Assembly: GCA_002071415.1 (NCBI GenBank)
Contig: MWFC01000003.1
Location: 1-64,000 of the forward strand
DNA from: Bacteroidetes bacterium ADurb.Bin012
GTDB lineage: Bacteria; Bacteroidota; Bacteroidia; Bacteroidales; TTA-H9
Reading direction: 5' to 3'
DNA: 64,000 bases
Part shown: piece by piece, positions 36,429 through 45,684 of the stretch
Layout: each line of letters starts with the position of its first letter
Position numbering within the stretch: position 1 is the first letter of the stretch
Notes under the pieces: model-generated
What the model saw: only the letters and a program-made list of their open reading frames with translations
Database searches by the model: none
What the model was told of the DNA's origin: nothing
Program-made: the position numbers and the translations under genes

Positions 36429-38606
36429 TTAATCATAGAAGCGTTTCACCCTAGCCACACTTTTTACCTTCATAAGCCGATGAATAACCGAATCGAGATG
36501 AGCAACATTTGTCACCTGCACTTTCATCTTTCCATCGAAGAATCCATCTTTCGAATCGAGGTTTACAGAGAGGATATTGACATTCAGTTCATTGGTCAGA
36601 ACATGGGTGATATCGGCCAGAAGGCCGATTCGATCGTCGCCCGTAATACGAAGCAAAGCCTGATAAGGGCCTTCACCAGCTTTTTCGAACCAGCGAGCCT
36701 CAACTACCCTGTAAGCATGTTTCGAAAACAAGGTCAGGGCATTAGGGCAATTTTTGCGATGAATGGTAATACCGCGATTTACCGTAATAAAACCAAATAC
36801 ATCGTCTCCATAAATAGGCGAACAACAACGTGCCAGCGAATAATGAATATTTTTCGATTCATCTCCTATGATGATGGCATTGGGGGCAGGCTCTTCCTTT
36901 ACGGGCTTCTTCCTTTTCACCGGTGGAACAATATGGATTTCTGACGAAGTATTTTCGGTAAGAATTCTTTTGACTTCTGCCCAGTCGATATCAGAATGTG
37001 AAAATGAAGCATAGAGTTCGAGAGCCGTTTTCATTTTAAAATGCTTAAGCAGCTTTTCAACCATCTCATCGTTATAATTTACCTTCCATTTTCTGCAGTG
37101 CCGAAGCAGTGCGCTTTTCCCTGTTTCTGCTTCGGCAAGCTTGTCCTCGCTCAATGCTCTTCTGATCTTGTTTCTGGCTTTCGATGTAACACAATATTGC
37201 AGCCAATCTATCTTAGGAAATTGATTTTTTGAGCTTAGAATTTCTATTTTATCGCCATTGGACAATCGATGTTTTAAGGGAACTACTTTGCCATTTACCC
37301 GGGCTCCTGTACAACTGGCTCCAAGGCTCGAATGTACTTCGAAGGCAAAATCGAGGACACTTGCACCCTGAGGCAATTCTTTTACATCACCTGCAGGAGT
37401 AAGCACAAAAATATGAGTAGAAGACGGCAATGGTTGATGAGTATGTAAGGGATCGGCTCCCTCTCCAGGATAAGATTCCAGAACTTCACGAATTTCCCGT
37501 AACCAGGTATCTATCTCCGATTTTCTACCTGCTTCCTTATAATGCCAGTGGGCAGCATCACCTTTTTCAGCGATTTCGTCCATACGACGGGTGCGAATCT
37601 GTACTTCCACAAACTTTCCTTCGGGAGTCATTACAGTAGTATGAAGACTCTCGTAGCCACTCGGTCGGGCGCGTGTTATCCAATCACGCAGGCGTGAAGT
37701 ATCGGGTGGATAAATATTGCTTACTATGCTATAAACTCTCCAGCACTCGGCTATTTCATCGCTGAGTTGGCCTGTAAGTATGATGCGAACGGCAAAGAGA
37801 TCGTAAACATGTTGGATATCAACATTTTGCTTTTTTATTTTCTGATATATACTGGGAATTGTCTTGAATCTCCATTTGAATTCACACTCGATTCCTGCTT
37901 CCGATAAAGCTTCGCGAATGGGAATAATAAAATCGGTAAAAAAGGATTGTTGGCTCGGACGAAGTTCTTCCATTTTTTGTGCAATATCTCTATAGATTTC
38001 TGGCTCGCAATATCGCATCACATCATTCTCTAACTGAGTCTTGATATTATACAATCCAAGCCGATGTGCAAAGGGTATAAAAACATCTCTCGCCAATTGT
38101 ATGATCAATTGTTGAGATGCCGTAGGCAAAGAAGAATAATGGTTCAAATCATAGAGGTTTCTGGCCATTAGATAAAAGATGCCTCTTATATCATTGGAAA
38201 GGCTGATGAGAAGTTCACGGAAATTTTCCGAACCGGTGGAAACTTTCGATAGGTTAAGCTTCTCAATGGATAACAATCCCTGAGTAATTTTCAGGGTAAC
38301 TTCGCCAAAGGTCGAAGAAATCTGAGTGGGTTCTATTTTCCCAAATCTCAACATTTCAACCACAAACGCAGGTAGCACGGTTTGCGGCCCCATTCCCATT
38401 CGATGGGCAAGAATGAGTGCAATATCGAGTTGCTGAAGAACCAAGGGTTGACGTGCTTCGTTGATTATTTCTCCCAGATGCACGAGTGAGGTTTCGTATG
38501 CTTTGCGCAATACTGCAGTGTCGTTTCTGTGCAGGTAAGGTTTGATTACCTTGACAAGTGCCAGATACTTTGCATCGGCTTTGGTTTTTATCTCTTCGAA
38601 TTCCAT
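36429..38606 (-). CDS. relA: RelA/SpoT-family (p)ppGpp synthetase with degenerate hydrolase domain
   Basis: A 725-residue long RSH protein. The N-terminal hydrolase-like domain lacks the metal-binding HD motif: the usual ALLHDVVEDT stretch reads LPAFVVEMLRFG, and the later LADRLHN motif is MARNLYDLN. The synthetase domain is intact in outline (YDLFAVRII; ARPSGYESLHTTV; VEVQIRTRRMDEIAEKGDAAHWHY) with RLRD where bifunctional enzymes have RXKD. TGS (IFVLTPAGDVKELPQGASVLDFA), a Cys-Cys domain (SLARCCSPIYGDD) and a C-terminal ACT domain follow. I infer a synthetase-only enzyme of the stringent response, with hydrolysis done by another RSH. Confidence 0.9.
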   Translation of the reverse strand: MEFEEIKTKADAKYLALVKVIKPYLHRNDTAVLRKAYETSLVHLGEIINEARQPLVLQQLDIALILAHRMGMGPQTVLPAFVVEMLRFGKIEPTQISSTFGEVTLKITQGLLSIEKLNLSKVSTGSENFRELLISLSNDIRGIFYLMARNLYDLNHYSSLPTASQQLIIQLARDVFIPFAHRLGLYNIKTQLENDVMRYCEPEIYRDIAQKMEELRPSQQSFFTDFIIPIREALSEAGIECEFKWRFKTIPSIYQKIKKQNVDIQHVYDLFAVRIILTGQLSDEIAECWRVYSIVSNIYPPDTSRLRDWITRARPSGYESLHTTVMTPEGKFVEVQIRTRRMDEIAEKGDAAHWHYKEAGRKSEIDTWLREIREVLESYPGEGADPLHTHQPLPSSTHIFVLTPAGDVKELPQGASVLDFAFEVHSSLGASCTGARVNGKVVPLKHRLSNGDKIEILSSKNQFPKIDWLQYCVTSKARNKIRRALSEDKLAEAETGKSALLRHCRKWKVNYNDEMVEKLLKHFKMKTALELYASFSHSDIDWAEVKRILTENTSSEIHIVPPVKRKKPVKEEPAPNAIIIGDESKNIHYSLARCCSPIYGDDVFGFITVNRGITIHRKNCPNALTLFSKHAYRVVEARWFEKAGEGPYQALLRITGDDRIGLLADITHVLTNELNVNILSVNLDSKDGFFDGKMKVQVTNVAHLDSVIHRLMKVKSVARVKRFYD

Positions 38607-38610
38607 GATG

Positions 38611-38618
38611 CAAAATTA
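38611..38618 (-). promoter_or_regulatory. -7 box of relA, four bases from the ATG
   Basis: Minus-strand TAATTTTG fits TAnnTTTG and is separated from the ATG by CATC only, predicting a leaderless transcript. Confidence 0.5.
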
Positions 38619-38691
38619 GTTTGGAAATAAAGAAAATACGAAAGCCCCGAAAAAGCTGTCATCAGGTCAATAATTAAAACGACAAAATGAA

Positions 38692-41067
38692 TTACATGGT
38701 TTCGTGTTCAGTTCTTCTGATGATTTCTTCCTGGAGTTCGGGAGTCAGGTCGTTGAAATAATCGGAATAACCGGCTACGCGCACTATCAAATCGCGGTAT
38801 TTTTCGGGTTCACGCTGAGCATCCCTCAAAATTTCGGCATTCACCACATTAAATTGTATATGATGACCATCCAATCGGAAATATGTTCTTACTAGGGCAG
38901 TTAGTTTTTGTATGGCTTCATGGTTTTTGAAGAAGGAGGGAGTAAATTTTTGATTCAAGAGAGTACCGCCGGTTCGCAGGTGGTCTAATTTGGCACAGGA
39001 ACGGATAACGGCGGTTGGACCATGATGATCGGCTCCCTGCACGGGCGAAATACCCTCCGAAAGAGGCTGGCCAGCCCTACGTCCATCGGGTAGAGCTCCA
39101 ATAACACTTCCAAAATAAATATGAGAAGTTGTAGGAAGTAAATTGATCCTGAATTTGCCTCCTCTTGCTGTAGGCCTTCCATCTACAGCCTCAAAAAACA
39201 TTTCGAACACCCTTTGAGCCTCAATGTCAGCGTAATCGTCATCATTTCCATATTTTGGGGTTTGATAAACCAATAAGTGACGAAGAGACAGATCATCTTC
39301 GAAATCGTTTTCCAAAACCTTTATCAAATTATTCATCGAAAGAGTTTTCTTATCGAAGACATGATATTTGATGGCTGTGAGACTATCGGTAAGACTGCCT
39401 ATCCCAACTCCCTGAATATAACTTGTGTTGTAGCGTGCTCCTCCGGCATTGTAATCCATCCCGTTTTCTATACAATCATCGATAATAAGAGAAAGAAAAG
39501 GTACGGGAAGATAATGAGCAAAAAGCTTTTCGATGATATTATTGCCTTTTATTTTAATCTGGATAAAATGATTGAGTTGGGTTTGAAAGGCATTCAGAAG
39601 CTGGTTGTAATTCTCGAATGATTCAGCAGTTCCGGTGTTTGGGCCAAGCTGAACCTTGGTTCGAGGATCGAAACCATTGTTGAGTGTAATTTCGAGAATC
39701 TTTGGAAGATTCAAATAGCCTGTCAGCCAGTAGGCCTCCGTTCCGAAGGCACCGGCTTCCACACATCCGCTTGCACCTCCATTGCGGGCATCTTCTATGC
39801 TTTTCCCCTGACGGACTAACTCAGCAATAATGGCATCGGTGTTGAAAAGACTGGGCTGCCCAAAACCGGTCTGAATAATTTGAAATGCCCTGTGAAGCAA
39901 CTGGTCGGGATTTTTCCTGCTGATCTGGACCATACTGCTTGGCTGTAAAATTCGCATTTCTTCAACTACATCCAGAATCAAATAGCTGAGAGGATTCACT
40001 GCATCGCTCCCATCGACCTTCACACCACCGACGTTGATAAGAGCAAAATCGGTATAAGTGTTGCTCTCTTGAGCCGTAACCCCAACCTTGGGAGGTGCTG
40101 GGTGATTATTGAATTTTATCCAAAATGCTTCAAGTAGTTCACATGCTTTCTCATCGCTTAATCTTCCTTCGTTTCTATCTTTTTGCCAAAAAGGAAACAG
40201 ATGTTGATCGAGGCGACCTGGATTGAAACTGTCCCATGGGTTTACTTCTGTGATGACGCCGAGATGAATGTACCAGTAATGTTGAAGGGCTTCATGAAAG
40301 GTAGAAGGAGCAAAGGCAGGAACGCGTCGGCTAATTTGAGCCAATTCCTTTAACTCTGATTTTCGCTGTAAATCTTCTTCTTGTTTTGATAATTCTTCGA
40401 GTAAATCGGCATGACGATTAGCAAAATGAATCAGAGCCCTTGCGGCTATTTCCATTGCCTTCAACTCTTCATTTTTTTCAAAAGCCAGGTAATCTTCATA
40501 TAAATCGAGTTTCAACTGCACTCGGTGGATGTCTTCAATGAGATCGAGCATGCCCCTATTGAAAATTTTCGAACCTCCAACGGTATGCCCAGGTGCTCTT
40601 TGTTCCTGGAATTCGGTAAAAATACCAGCTTCATAACTTCTGAGCCAGTCTTCATCCATTAATCCCATTATCCTTTCTCTGTTGCTTCTTCCTTTCCAAA
40701 AAGGAATGATTACATCTCGATAAGCTGCAAAAGTATCCTCATCCACTCGAAATGATACCTTCGGCCTGGTATTCAGAATTCGAAGGTCTTCGAGAGAATG
40801 CAAGCTTACTTCGGGATAGGTAGGTACAGCCTTTGGTTCTGGACCCCGTTCACCCACGATTAATTCTCCATCATCAATATAAATCTTCTTGTGACTTAAA
40901 ATATAATCGAAAGCCATAGCCCGGGCTACAGGAACCGATACTCTGTAAGGCTCAGCCGTTCGATAAAACTGGGTGATCAATAAAGCCCGTTCGGCTGAGA
41001 TTCTGTTTACGGCTCTAAGACCTTTTTCTCTTAATTTCTCGATCCGCTGTGTTATTTTTGTGTTCAT
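38692..41067 (-). CDS. Glycyl radical enzyme, trans-4-hydroxy-L-proline dehydratase-like
   Basis: A 791-residue glycyl radical enzyme. The thiyl site is Cys435 in GGASGCVEAG with the dehydratase-type Glu437; the radical is Gly766 in RVAGYSDYF. Pyruvate formate-lyase has Cys-Cys instead, so the formate acetyltransferase name often given is unlikely. Many segments match my recollection of Clostridioides difficile HypD: TEFQEQRAPGHTV with His161, NDDDYADIEAQ, GGARYNTSYIQGVGIGS, RSCAKLDHLRTGGTLLNQ, and Cys and Gly numbers differ by one. HypD dehydrates trans-4-hydroxyproline to pyrroline-5-carboxylate. No proC is nearby; a related substrate remains possible. It starts three bases after the activase gene. 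Confidence 0.85.
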   Translation of the reverse strand: MNTKITQRIEKLREKGLRAVNRISAERALLITQFYRTAEPYRVSVPVARAMAFDYILSHKKIYIDDGELIVGERGPEPKAVPTYPEVSLHSLEDLRILNTRPKVSFRVDEDTFAAYRDVIIPFWKGRSNRERIMGLMDEDWLRSYEAGIFTEFQEQRAPGHTVGGSKIFNRGMLDLIEDIHRVQLKLDLYEDYLAFEKNEELKAMEIAARALIHFANRHADLLEELSKQEEDLQRKSELKELAQISRRVPAFAPSTFHEALQHYWYIHLGVITEVNPWDSFNPGRLDQHLFPFWQKDRNEGRLSDEKACELLEAFWIKFNNHPAPPKVGVTAQESNTYTDFALINVGGVKVDGSDAVNPLSYLILDVVEEMRILQPSSMVQISRKNPDQLLHRAFQIIQTGFGQPSLFNTDAIIAELVRQGKSIEDARNGGASGCVEAGAFGTEAYWLTGYLNLPKILEITLNNGFDPRTKVQLGPNTGTAESFENYNQLLNAFQTQLNHFIQIKIKGNNIIEKLFAHYLPVPFLSLIIDDCIENGMDYNAGGARYNTSYIQGVGIGSLTDSLTAIKYHVFDKKTLSMNNLIKVLENDFEDDLSLRHLLVYQTPKYGNDDDYADIEAQRVFEMFFEAVDGRPTARGGKFRINLLPTTSHIYFGSVIGALPDGRRAGQPLSEGISPVQGADHHGPTAVIRSCAKLDHLRTGGTLLNQKFTPSFFKNHEAIQKLTALVRTYFRLDGHHIQFNVVNAEILRDAQREPEKYRDLIVRVAGYSDYFNDLTPELQEEIIRRTEHETM

Positions 41068-41070
41068 GGT

Positions 41071-41868
41071 TTATCCTCCAATTTTTACAATAAAATGATT
41101 TGATTTAAAGATCGATTCAATATGACCAACACTTTCATCTGCATCGGGAATATTCTCAGGCATGGGATTCGAGGCTTGTAAGCCTCGGTATTTATTCTGT
41201 CCTAATTTGTGATAAGGCAAAAGATGTATTTCTCTCAGTATATCAGAGTTTCGCTTCATGATCGATAGTATTCCTCTCACATCGTCTTCGCTATCGGTAT
41301 AACCAGGAATTACAGGATATCGCAAGATGATATTGGCTCTCTGGTGAATGAGATATTCAAGATTTTCGAGGATGAGAGAATTGCTTGCTCCAGTATTTTC
41401 TTTGTGCCTGTGGTTATCATAGCCTTTTAAATCATAGAGAAAAAGATGGGTATAAGGCAATATGGCTTCGAAAACCCGTAACTGAACATAACCACAAGTA
41501 TCTACTGCTACGTGAATACCTGACTCGCTCAATTTCTGTGCTAAGGCTGCTGAAAACTTCCATTGCCACAAAGGTTCTCCTCCACTCAGAGTAACCCCAC
41601 CTCCACTTTCTTCCATAAAAGCCCTATCTCTAAATAAAATTTCTAATAATTCATCCAGATCGATTTCATAACCGATTTGTTCTTCATGCTCGAAGAATTT
41701 ACCTTCCAGTTTATCCATCCGTAAAAATGGCTCCGGCTTGTTAAGCTGGCTTTCGGGATTATGACACCATAAACATCGCAATGGGCATCCTTTGAAAAAA
41801 ACCGTCGTACGAATGCCCGGCCCATCATTGACACAAAACCGTCGAATATCGAATATCAAAGCTTTCAT
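41071..41868 (-). CDS. Glycyl radical enzyme activase (radical SAM)
   Basis: A 265-residue radical SAM protein. The SAM cluster Cys28-Cys32-Cys35 are in KGCPLRCLWCHNPES, and the SAM-binding GGEP is in VTLSGGEPLW. It abstracts hydrogen from the Gly of the downstream dehydratase using SAM and an electron donor. Most activases of dehydratase-type glycyl radical enzymes carry an inserted ferredoxin-like domain with eight Cys after the SAM cluster; here the insert (about residues 40-85) has no Cys. This minimal layout resembles pyruvate formate-lyase activase. The pair is one transcription unit, activase first. Confidence 0.88.
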   Translation of the reverse strand: MKALIFDIRRFCVNDGPGIRTTVFFKGCPLRCLWCHNPESQLNKPEPFLRMDKLEGKFFEHEEQIGYEIDLDELLEILFRDRAFMEESGGGVTLSGGEPLWQWKFSAALAQKLSESGIHVAVDTCGYVQLRVFEAILPYTHLFLYDLKGYDNHRHKENTGASNSLILENLEYLIHQRANIILRYPVIPGYTDSEDDVRGILSIMKRNSDILREIHLLPYHKLGQNKYRGLQASNPMPENIPDADESVGHIESIFKSNHFIVKIGG

Positions 41869-42413
41869 TGGAATTTATCGAGAATAGATCGAGAAAAACT
41901 AAGGAATATTTACAAATTGAATGATATAATAATTCGGAAAATGAGATAAGTCTGCTTCAAGAATAGAAAGGTCGAACAAAGTCTTGTAAAAAAAACCGTA
42001 AATTGAAAAGGAATCAATGATAGCAGACCCTGACAATCGTAATTGATGATTTTTCAGAGCATCCAACAGGAATACAAACCTTTCCCGTTATTGTGATATA
42101 ATGTGCTTATCGGCCAATACTTCTGCCACATAGATAAAAAAAGAAATACGTAGCAAAATTACAAATTTATTGGTTATATTGCTAAAAAATCAAAAATCAA
42201 ATTTTTCGAAACAAATTTGGACGTTGGCATTTTGTATTAACCGAATCATTTCTATAAAAATAATTCCGATCGAGAAAGAAAAGAATGAGAGTTCGTCGTA
42301 TTATGCAGTTCAGAGAAAATACCAGTTGCATTGAAACGAAAGATTCATATAAATTGTGATTTTGGAAGAATTTTATAGGATAAATTCATAGCCATTGCAT
42401 CTCTTTGTAAAGG
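41869..42413. other. 545-base region upstream of the activase
   Basis: Between the pta stop (42414) and the activase start (41868), both minus strand. It contains a promoter box at 42154-42161. If that is the real start, the activase mRNA has a leader near 280 bases. I found no known riboswitch pattern and only a 25-codon frame inside it. Confidence 0.4.
42154..42161 (-). promoter_or_regulatory. -7 box upstream of the glycyl radical activase
   Basis: Minus-strand TAATTTTG fits TAnnTTTG but lies about 286 bases before the activase start, so an unusual leader or an unseen small gene must lie between. A -33 element was not convincing. Confidence 0.35.
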
Positions 42414-43418
42414 CTATAAACCACCTGCCTGAATAACAGTAATAGCGATGAGATTTGTAATATCTTGAGAGCTGCAACCTCGGGAAAGGTCATTCACTGG
42501 AGCGGCCATTCCTTGCAAAACCGGGCCAATTGCATCAGCCCCGCCGAGTCGTTGTACCAATTTGTATGAGATATTTCCCGATTGAAGATCGGGGAATATC
42601 AGAACATTGGCTTTCCCGCCCACAGGACTATTGGGACATTTCCTTTTCGCTACTTCTTCTACAATTGCAGCATCGGCCTGAAGCTCTCCATCGATCATCA
42701 AGGACGGGTCAATTTCCTTAGCAATCTCGGTTGCATGAGAGACTTTATCGATGAGAGTATGCGTGGCACTTCCTTTCGTACTAAAACTCAACATGGCTAC
42801 CCGCGGTTCGATGCCAGCCAGGATTCTTGCAGTGCGAGCCGACATGACGGCAATCTCGGCCAACTGGCACTCTGTAGGATCAGGATTTACGGCACAATCG
42901 GCAAAAATCATCATCCCATTTTCACCCCAATGGCTGTCTTTAAATATCATTATATAAGCTCCCGATACTACACTAACACCTGGGAGAGTTTTAACAATCT
43001 GAAAGGCAGGCCGCAGAACATTGCCTGTAGTATTGATGGCACCCGCAACTTCACCGTCGGCTTTCCCATCTTTTATAAATAAACTTGCCAAATATAATGG
43101 GTCAGCAGCTAAACGATATGCCTGTTCGGGTGTCATTCCCTTATTTTTCCGGATTTCATACAAAAGGTCAGCGTAATACTGCCTCTTTTCATACGCATCC
43201 GGAAAAACAATCTCGGCCTTTGATATATGCTCAAGATTTAAGTCTTTCGATTTCTGACGAATTACCTCAGGATAGCCCATGAGTATAATTCGAGCCAAAT
43301 TTTCTTTTAAAACTTCATTCGCTGCAATTAAAGTGCGTTCCTCCTCTCCTTCGGGCAACACTATGCATTTATTCAACTGGCGGGCCCTTTGCCTGACTCC
43401 TTCTAAAAATGAATTCAT
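42414..43418 (-). CDS. pta: Phosphate acetyltransferase
   Basis: A 334-residue short-form phosphotransacetylase. Typical stretches are KCIVLPEGEEERTLIAA, the central FADCAVNPDPTECQLAEIA, and MLSFSTKGSATH followed by DGELQADAA near the C-terminus. It interconverts acetyl-CoA and acetyl phosphate, the first step to acetate and ATP in fermenters. No ackA is adjacent in the window. The Met at 43418 is chosen over one at 43463 because a promoter box at 43475-43482 would leave the latter almost without a leader. Confidence 0.92.
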   Translation of the reverse strand: MNSFLEGVRQRARQLNKCIVLPEGEEERTLIAANEVLKENLARIILMGYPEVIRQKSKDLNLEHISKAEIVFPDAYEKRQYYADLLYEIRKNKGMTPEQAYRLAADPLYLASLFIKDGKADGEVAGAINTTGNVLRPAFQIVKTLPGVSVVSGAYIMIFKDSHWGENGMMIFADCAVNPDPTECQLAEIAVMSARTARILAGIEPRVAMLSFSTKGSATHTLIDKVSHATEIAKEIDPSLMIDGELQADAAIVEEVAKRKCPNSPVGGKANVLIFPDLQSGNISYKLVQRLGGADAIGPVLQGMAAPVNDLSRGCSSQDITNLIAITVIQAGGL

Positions 43419-43474
43419 TATTGCTGATTTATTGTGTAATAATAGATGAAAAATCTGCTCCAAAAATTTTAAAG

Positions 43475-43482
43475 CAAAATTA
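43475..43482 (-). promoter_or_regulatory. -7 box for pta
   Basis: Minus-strand TAATTTTG fits TAnnTTTG, 56 bases before the chosen ATG at 43418. The surrounding region 43419-43780 (362 bases, divergent) holds this box and the DUF4271 one and no other feature. Confidence 0.45.
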
Positions 43483-43747
43483 GAAACTTTAAAAAAACGA
43501 CTCTCATTTCCCCCATAATGTTTTCTGAAAAAAAGTCAAACTCACCTATTTCCCTACTCCAATATCCGAAATGTATCGATGAATCCAGATATCCAGAAGT
43601 AAAAATACTTTATTACCATTCCATATTTTCAAATATTTTGACGCTTGTTATTAACCGAATTTTCCATTATGTTCATTTTACCGGCTGCCTGGGGTAATCT
43701 TAAACAAACTATTTGCATATAGAAGGGCAGCCTTTCCAATTTCGAAG

Positions 43748-43755
43748 TAATTTTG
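43748..43755 (+). promoter_or_regulatory. -7 box for the DUF4271-hemD operon
   Basis: TAATTTTG fits TAnnTTTG, 25 bases before the ATG at 43781. Confidence 0.45.
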
Positions 43756-43780
43756 CAAACCTTAGCTGGTAAACTTCACT

Positions 43781-44638
43781 ATGCCGCCAGATTCAGTCCG
43801 AGCAATCCTTATTCCTTTTGCTGACACTTTTGCAGCCATAAATCCCTTAGATACGTTGAAGGGATTCGACGCCATCTGTGTTTCGAAATTAAGTGTTATA
43901 AGCGATACAACCAGCGATAAACCAATTTCTTCGTTTTTCACTTCTCATACACTCATTTCCCAAAATTATGGAGAACAAAAGCCAATTGCCGGCCTCCCTC
44001 CCTGGATTTCTCTCGTTTTCCTTTTGAGCATTCTATTGCTTATTGCAGCAAAATTGATTCATGGTCAAAATTTAATGCAAATACTCAAAGCTCTCTTTTC
44101 TCGGAAAAAATTCAATCAGCTCGAGAAGGATATCGTATCAGTAGTGAATCCGTTTAAAAACACCCTGCTTTTTAATGCTGTGCTGATGTTAGGCTTGTTG
44201 GTCTTCATGATACTTCAAGAAGGAAATTTTAGAAAAATGGTATTTGAATGGGATATAAAGTTGTTTGGTTCCTTGCTGGTTTTTTTACTTATCTTCTTTC
44301 TTTTCAAATCATTATTCATAAGCTTGATCGGCAGCTTAATCCATAGGAGTCAATTTTCAAAGAAATTGCTTTTATATTTCAGTCTTATTCTCTCCATTAT
44401 TGGTGTTTCCCTGTTTCCCATCTTAGCACTGGCCATTTATTTAAATGAAGATTTACGACGAATCTTATTGATGATTTCTATAGCAATAGTATCTATACTT
44501 TATTTGTTTCAGATAATAAAATGGACACAAACAGCTATAGAAACGAAAGGCGCATTTGGGATTTACTTTTTTTCGTACCTTTGCACCGTCGAATTCTTGT
44601 TGCAGCTGATTCTATTAAAGGCCTATTTATTAGTTTAA
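43781..44638 (+). CDS. DUF4271 membrane protein
   Basis: A 285-residue protein with a soluble N-terminus and about seven membrane helices starting near residue 70 (WISLVFLLSILLLIAAKLIHG, VLMLGLLVFMILQEGNF, LFGSLLVFLLIFFLFK and others). This fits DUF4271, a Bacteroidota family regularly found next to hemD, as here. The function is unknown. It leads a same-strand group with hemD, rnpA, an S41 peptidase, an O-antigen ligase-like gene and cdd. Confidence 0.8.
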   Translation: MPPDSVRAILIPFADTFAAINPLDTLKGFDAICVSKLSVISDTTSDKPISSFFTSHTLISQNYGEQKPIAGLPPWISLVFLLSILLLIAAKLIHGQNLMQILKALFSRKKFNQLEKDIVSVVNPFKNTLLFNAVLMLGLLVFMILQEGNFRKMVFEWDIKLFGSLLVFLLIFFLFKSLFISLIGSLIHRSQFSKKLLLYFSLILSIIGVSLFPILALAIYLNEDLRRILLMISIAIVSILYLFQIIKWTQTAIETKGAFGIYFFSYLCTVEFLLQLILLKAYLLV

Positions 44639-44696
44639 TTTTAAGAAGAATAGGTTAATAAAATATTCGTTTTATTCACTTAAACACTTAAAAGAA

Positions 44697-45653
44697 TTGA
44701 AAATAAAAAAAGTTCTTATCTCACAGCCGGCCCCAGCCGAAGGAGAAAAATCACCTTACAACCTTCTTGCCCAAAAATACAACTTTGAAATTGTATATCA
44801 AAAACTTTTCAAGGTAGAAGGGGTAAGTTCGAAAGAATTCAGACGGCAACAGATCAGATTGCTCGATTATGATGCCATTGTTTTGACAAGCCGCCAAGCT
44901 GTTGACCATCTATTCAGGCTTGCTAAAGAAATAAGGGTCGAGATACCCGAAACCATGAAATATTTCTGTGCTACCGAAAATATTGCACTTTATTTACAAC
45001 GATATATTCAATACAGGAAAAGAAAGATCTTACATGGGCATCAGTCTCTGAGCGATCTTGCCGATCTGATGAAGAAACATAAAGACGACAAATTTCTTAT
45101 TCCATGCTCGGATTCATCAAAAAATGAGGTTCCTTCTTTTATGGATGAATTGGAAATCAATTACAAAAAGGCCGTTATCTACAAAACCGTTCCTCGTGAT
45201 TTACATTCTCTCGATATTAAAAGCTTCGATCTCATCGTGCTTTTCAGTCCTATGGGTATTAAATCCTTATTTAAGAATTGGCCTAATTATAAACAGCAAA
45301 AACAACTGATTGGTACATTTGGAGATAACACAACCAAAGCAGCCCTTGAAAATGGGTTAAGAGTTGATATTCAGGCACCATCTGCTACTTGCCCTTCTAT
45401 GACTATGGCTATTGAATATTATATTCTAAATGGAAATAAAAAAACCAAATCCAAGAATCGTTCAACCGCTAAAAAAAAGGAGATAGTCGAAACCTGCGAA
45501 AACTCCAATAACGATGAAATTGCTCCTTCTGCCGAAAATTTCGATGATGAAATTTGCAACAGTGAAAACATCGATGAAGGGAATGCCGATGATATAAATG
45601 TCAATCCAGAGCCTCCCCTTAAGAAGAATCATGAATCTCCTGCCATGAACTGA
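44697..45653 (+). CDS. hemD: Uroporphyrinogen-III synthase-like protein with acidic tail
   Basis: A 318-residue protein. Residues 1-240 match HemD: KKVLISQPAPAEGEKSP at the N-terminus, YDAIVLTSRQAVDHLF, KSFDLIVLFSPMGIKSLF and GTFGDNTTKAALENGL. HemD closes hydroxymethylbilane to uroporphyrinogen III. The last about 75 residues are a Lys-rich then Asp/Glu/Asn-rich low-complexity tail not needed for the fold. The start is TTG (44697); the next Met is beyond residue 80, inside the conserved domain. No other tetrapyrrole gene is in the window. Confidence 0.82.
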   Translation: MKIKKVLISQPAPAEGEKSPYNLLAQKYNFEIVYQKLFKVEGVSSKEFRRQQIRLLDYDAIVLTSRQAVDHLFRLAKEIRVEIPETMKYFCATENIALYLQRYIQYRKRKILHGHQSLSDLADLMKKHKDDKFLIPCSDSSKNEVPSFMDELEINYKKAVIYKTVPRDLHSLDIKSFDLIVLFSPMGIKSLFKNWPNYKQQKQLIGTFGDNTTKAALENGLRVDIQAPSATCPSMTMAIEYYILNGNKKTKSKNRSTAKKKEIVETCENSNNDEIAPSAENFDDEICNSENIDEGNADDINVNPEPPLKKNHESPAMN

Positions 45654-45684
45654 GACTTTGCCAACGGTTTTTAACCGTACTTAA

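Noticed and set aside
38692-41067. Pyruvate formate-lyase
   Set aside because: The active site is GCVE with a single Cys, not the Cys-Cys pair of pyruvate formate-lyase.
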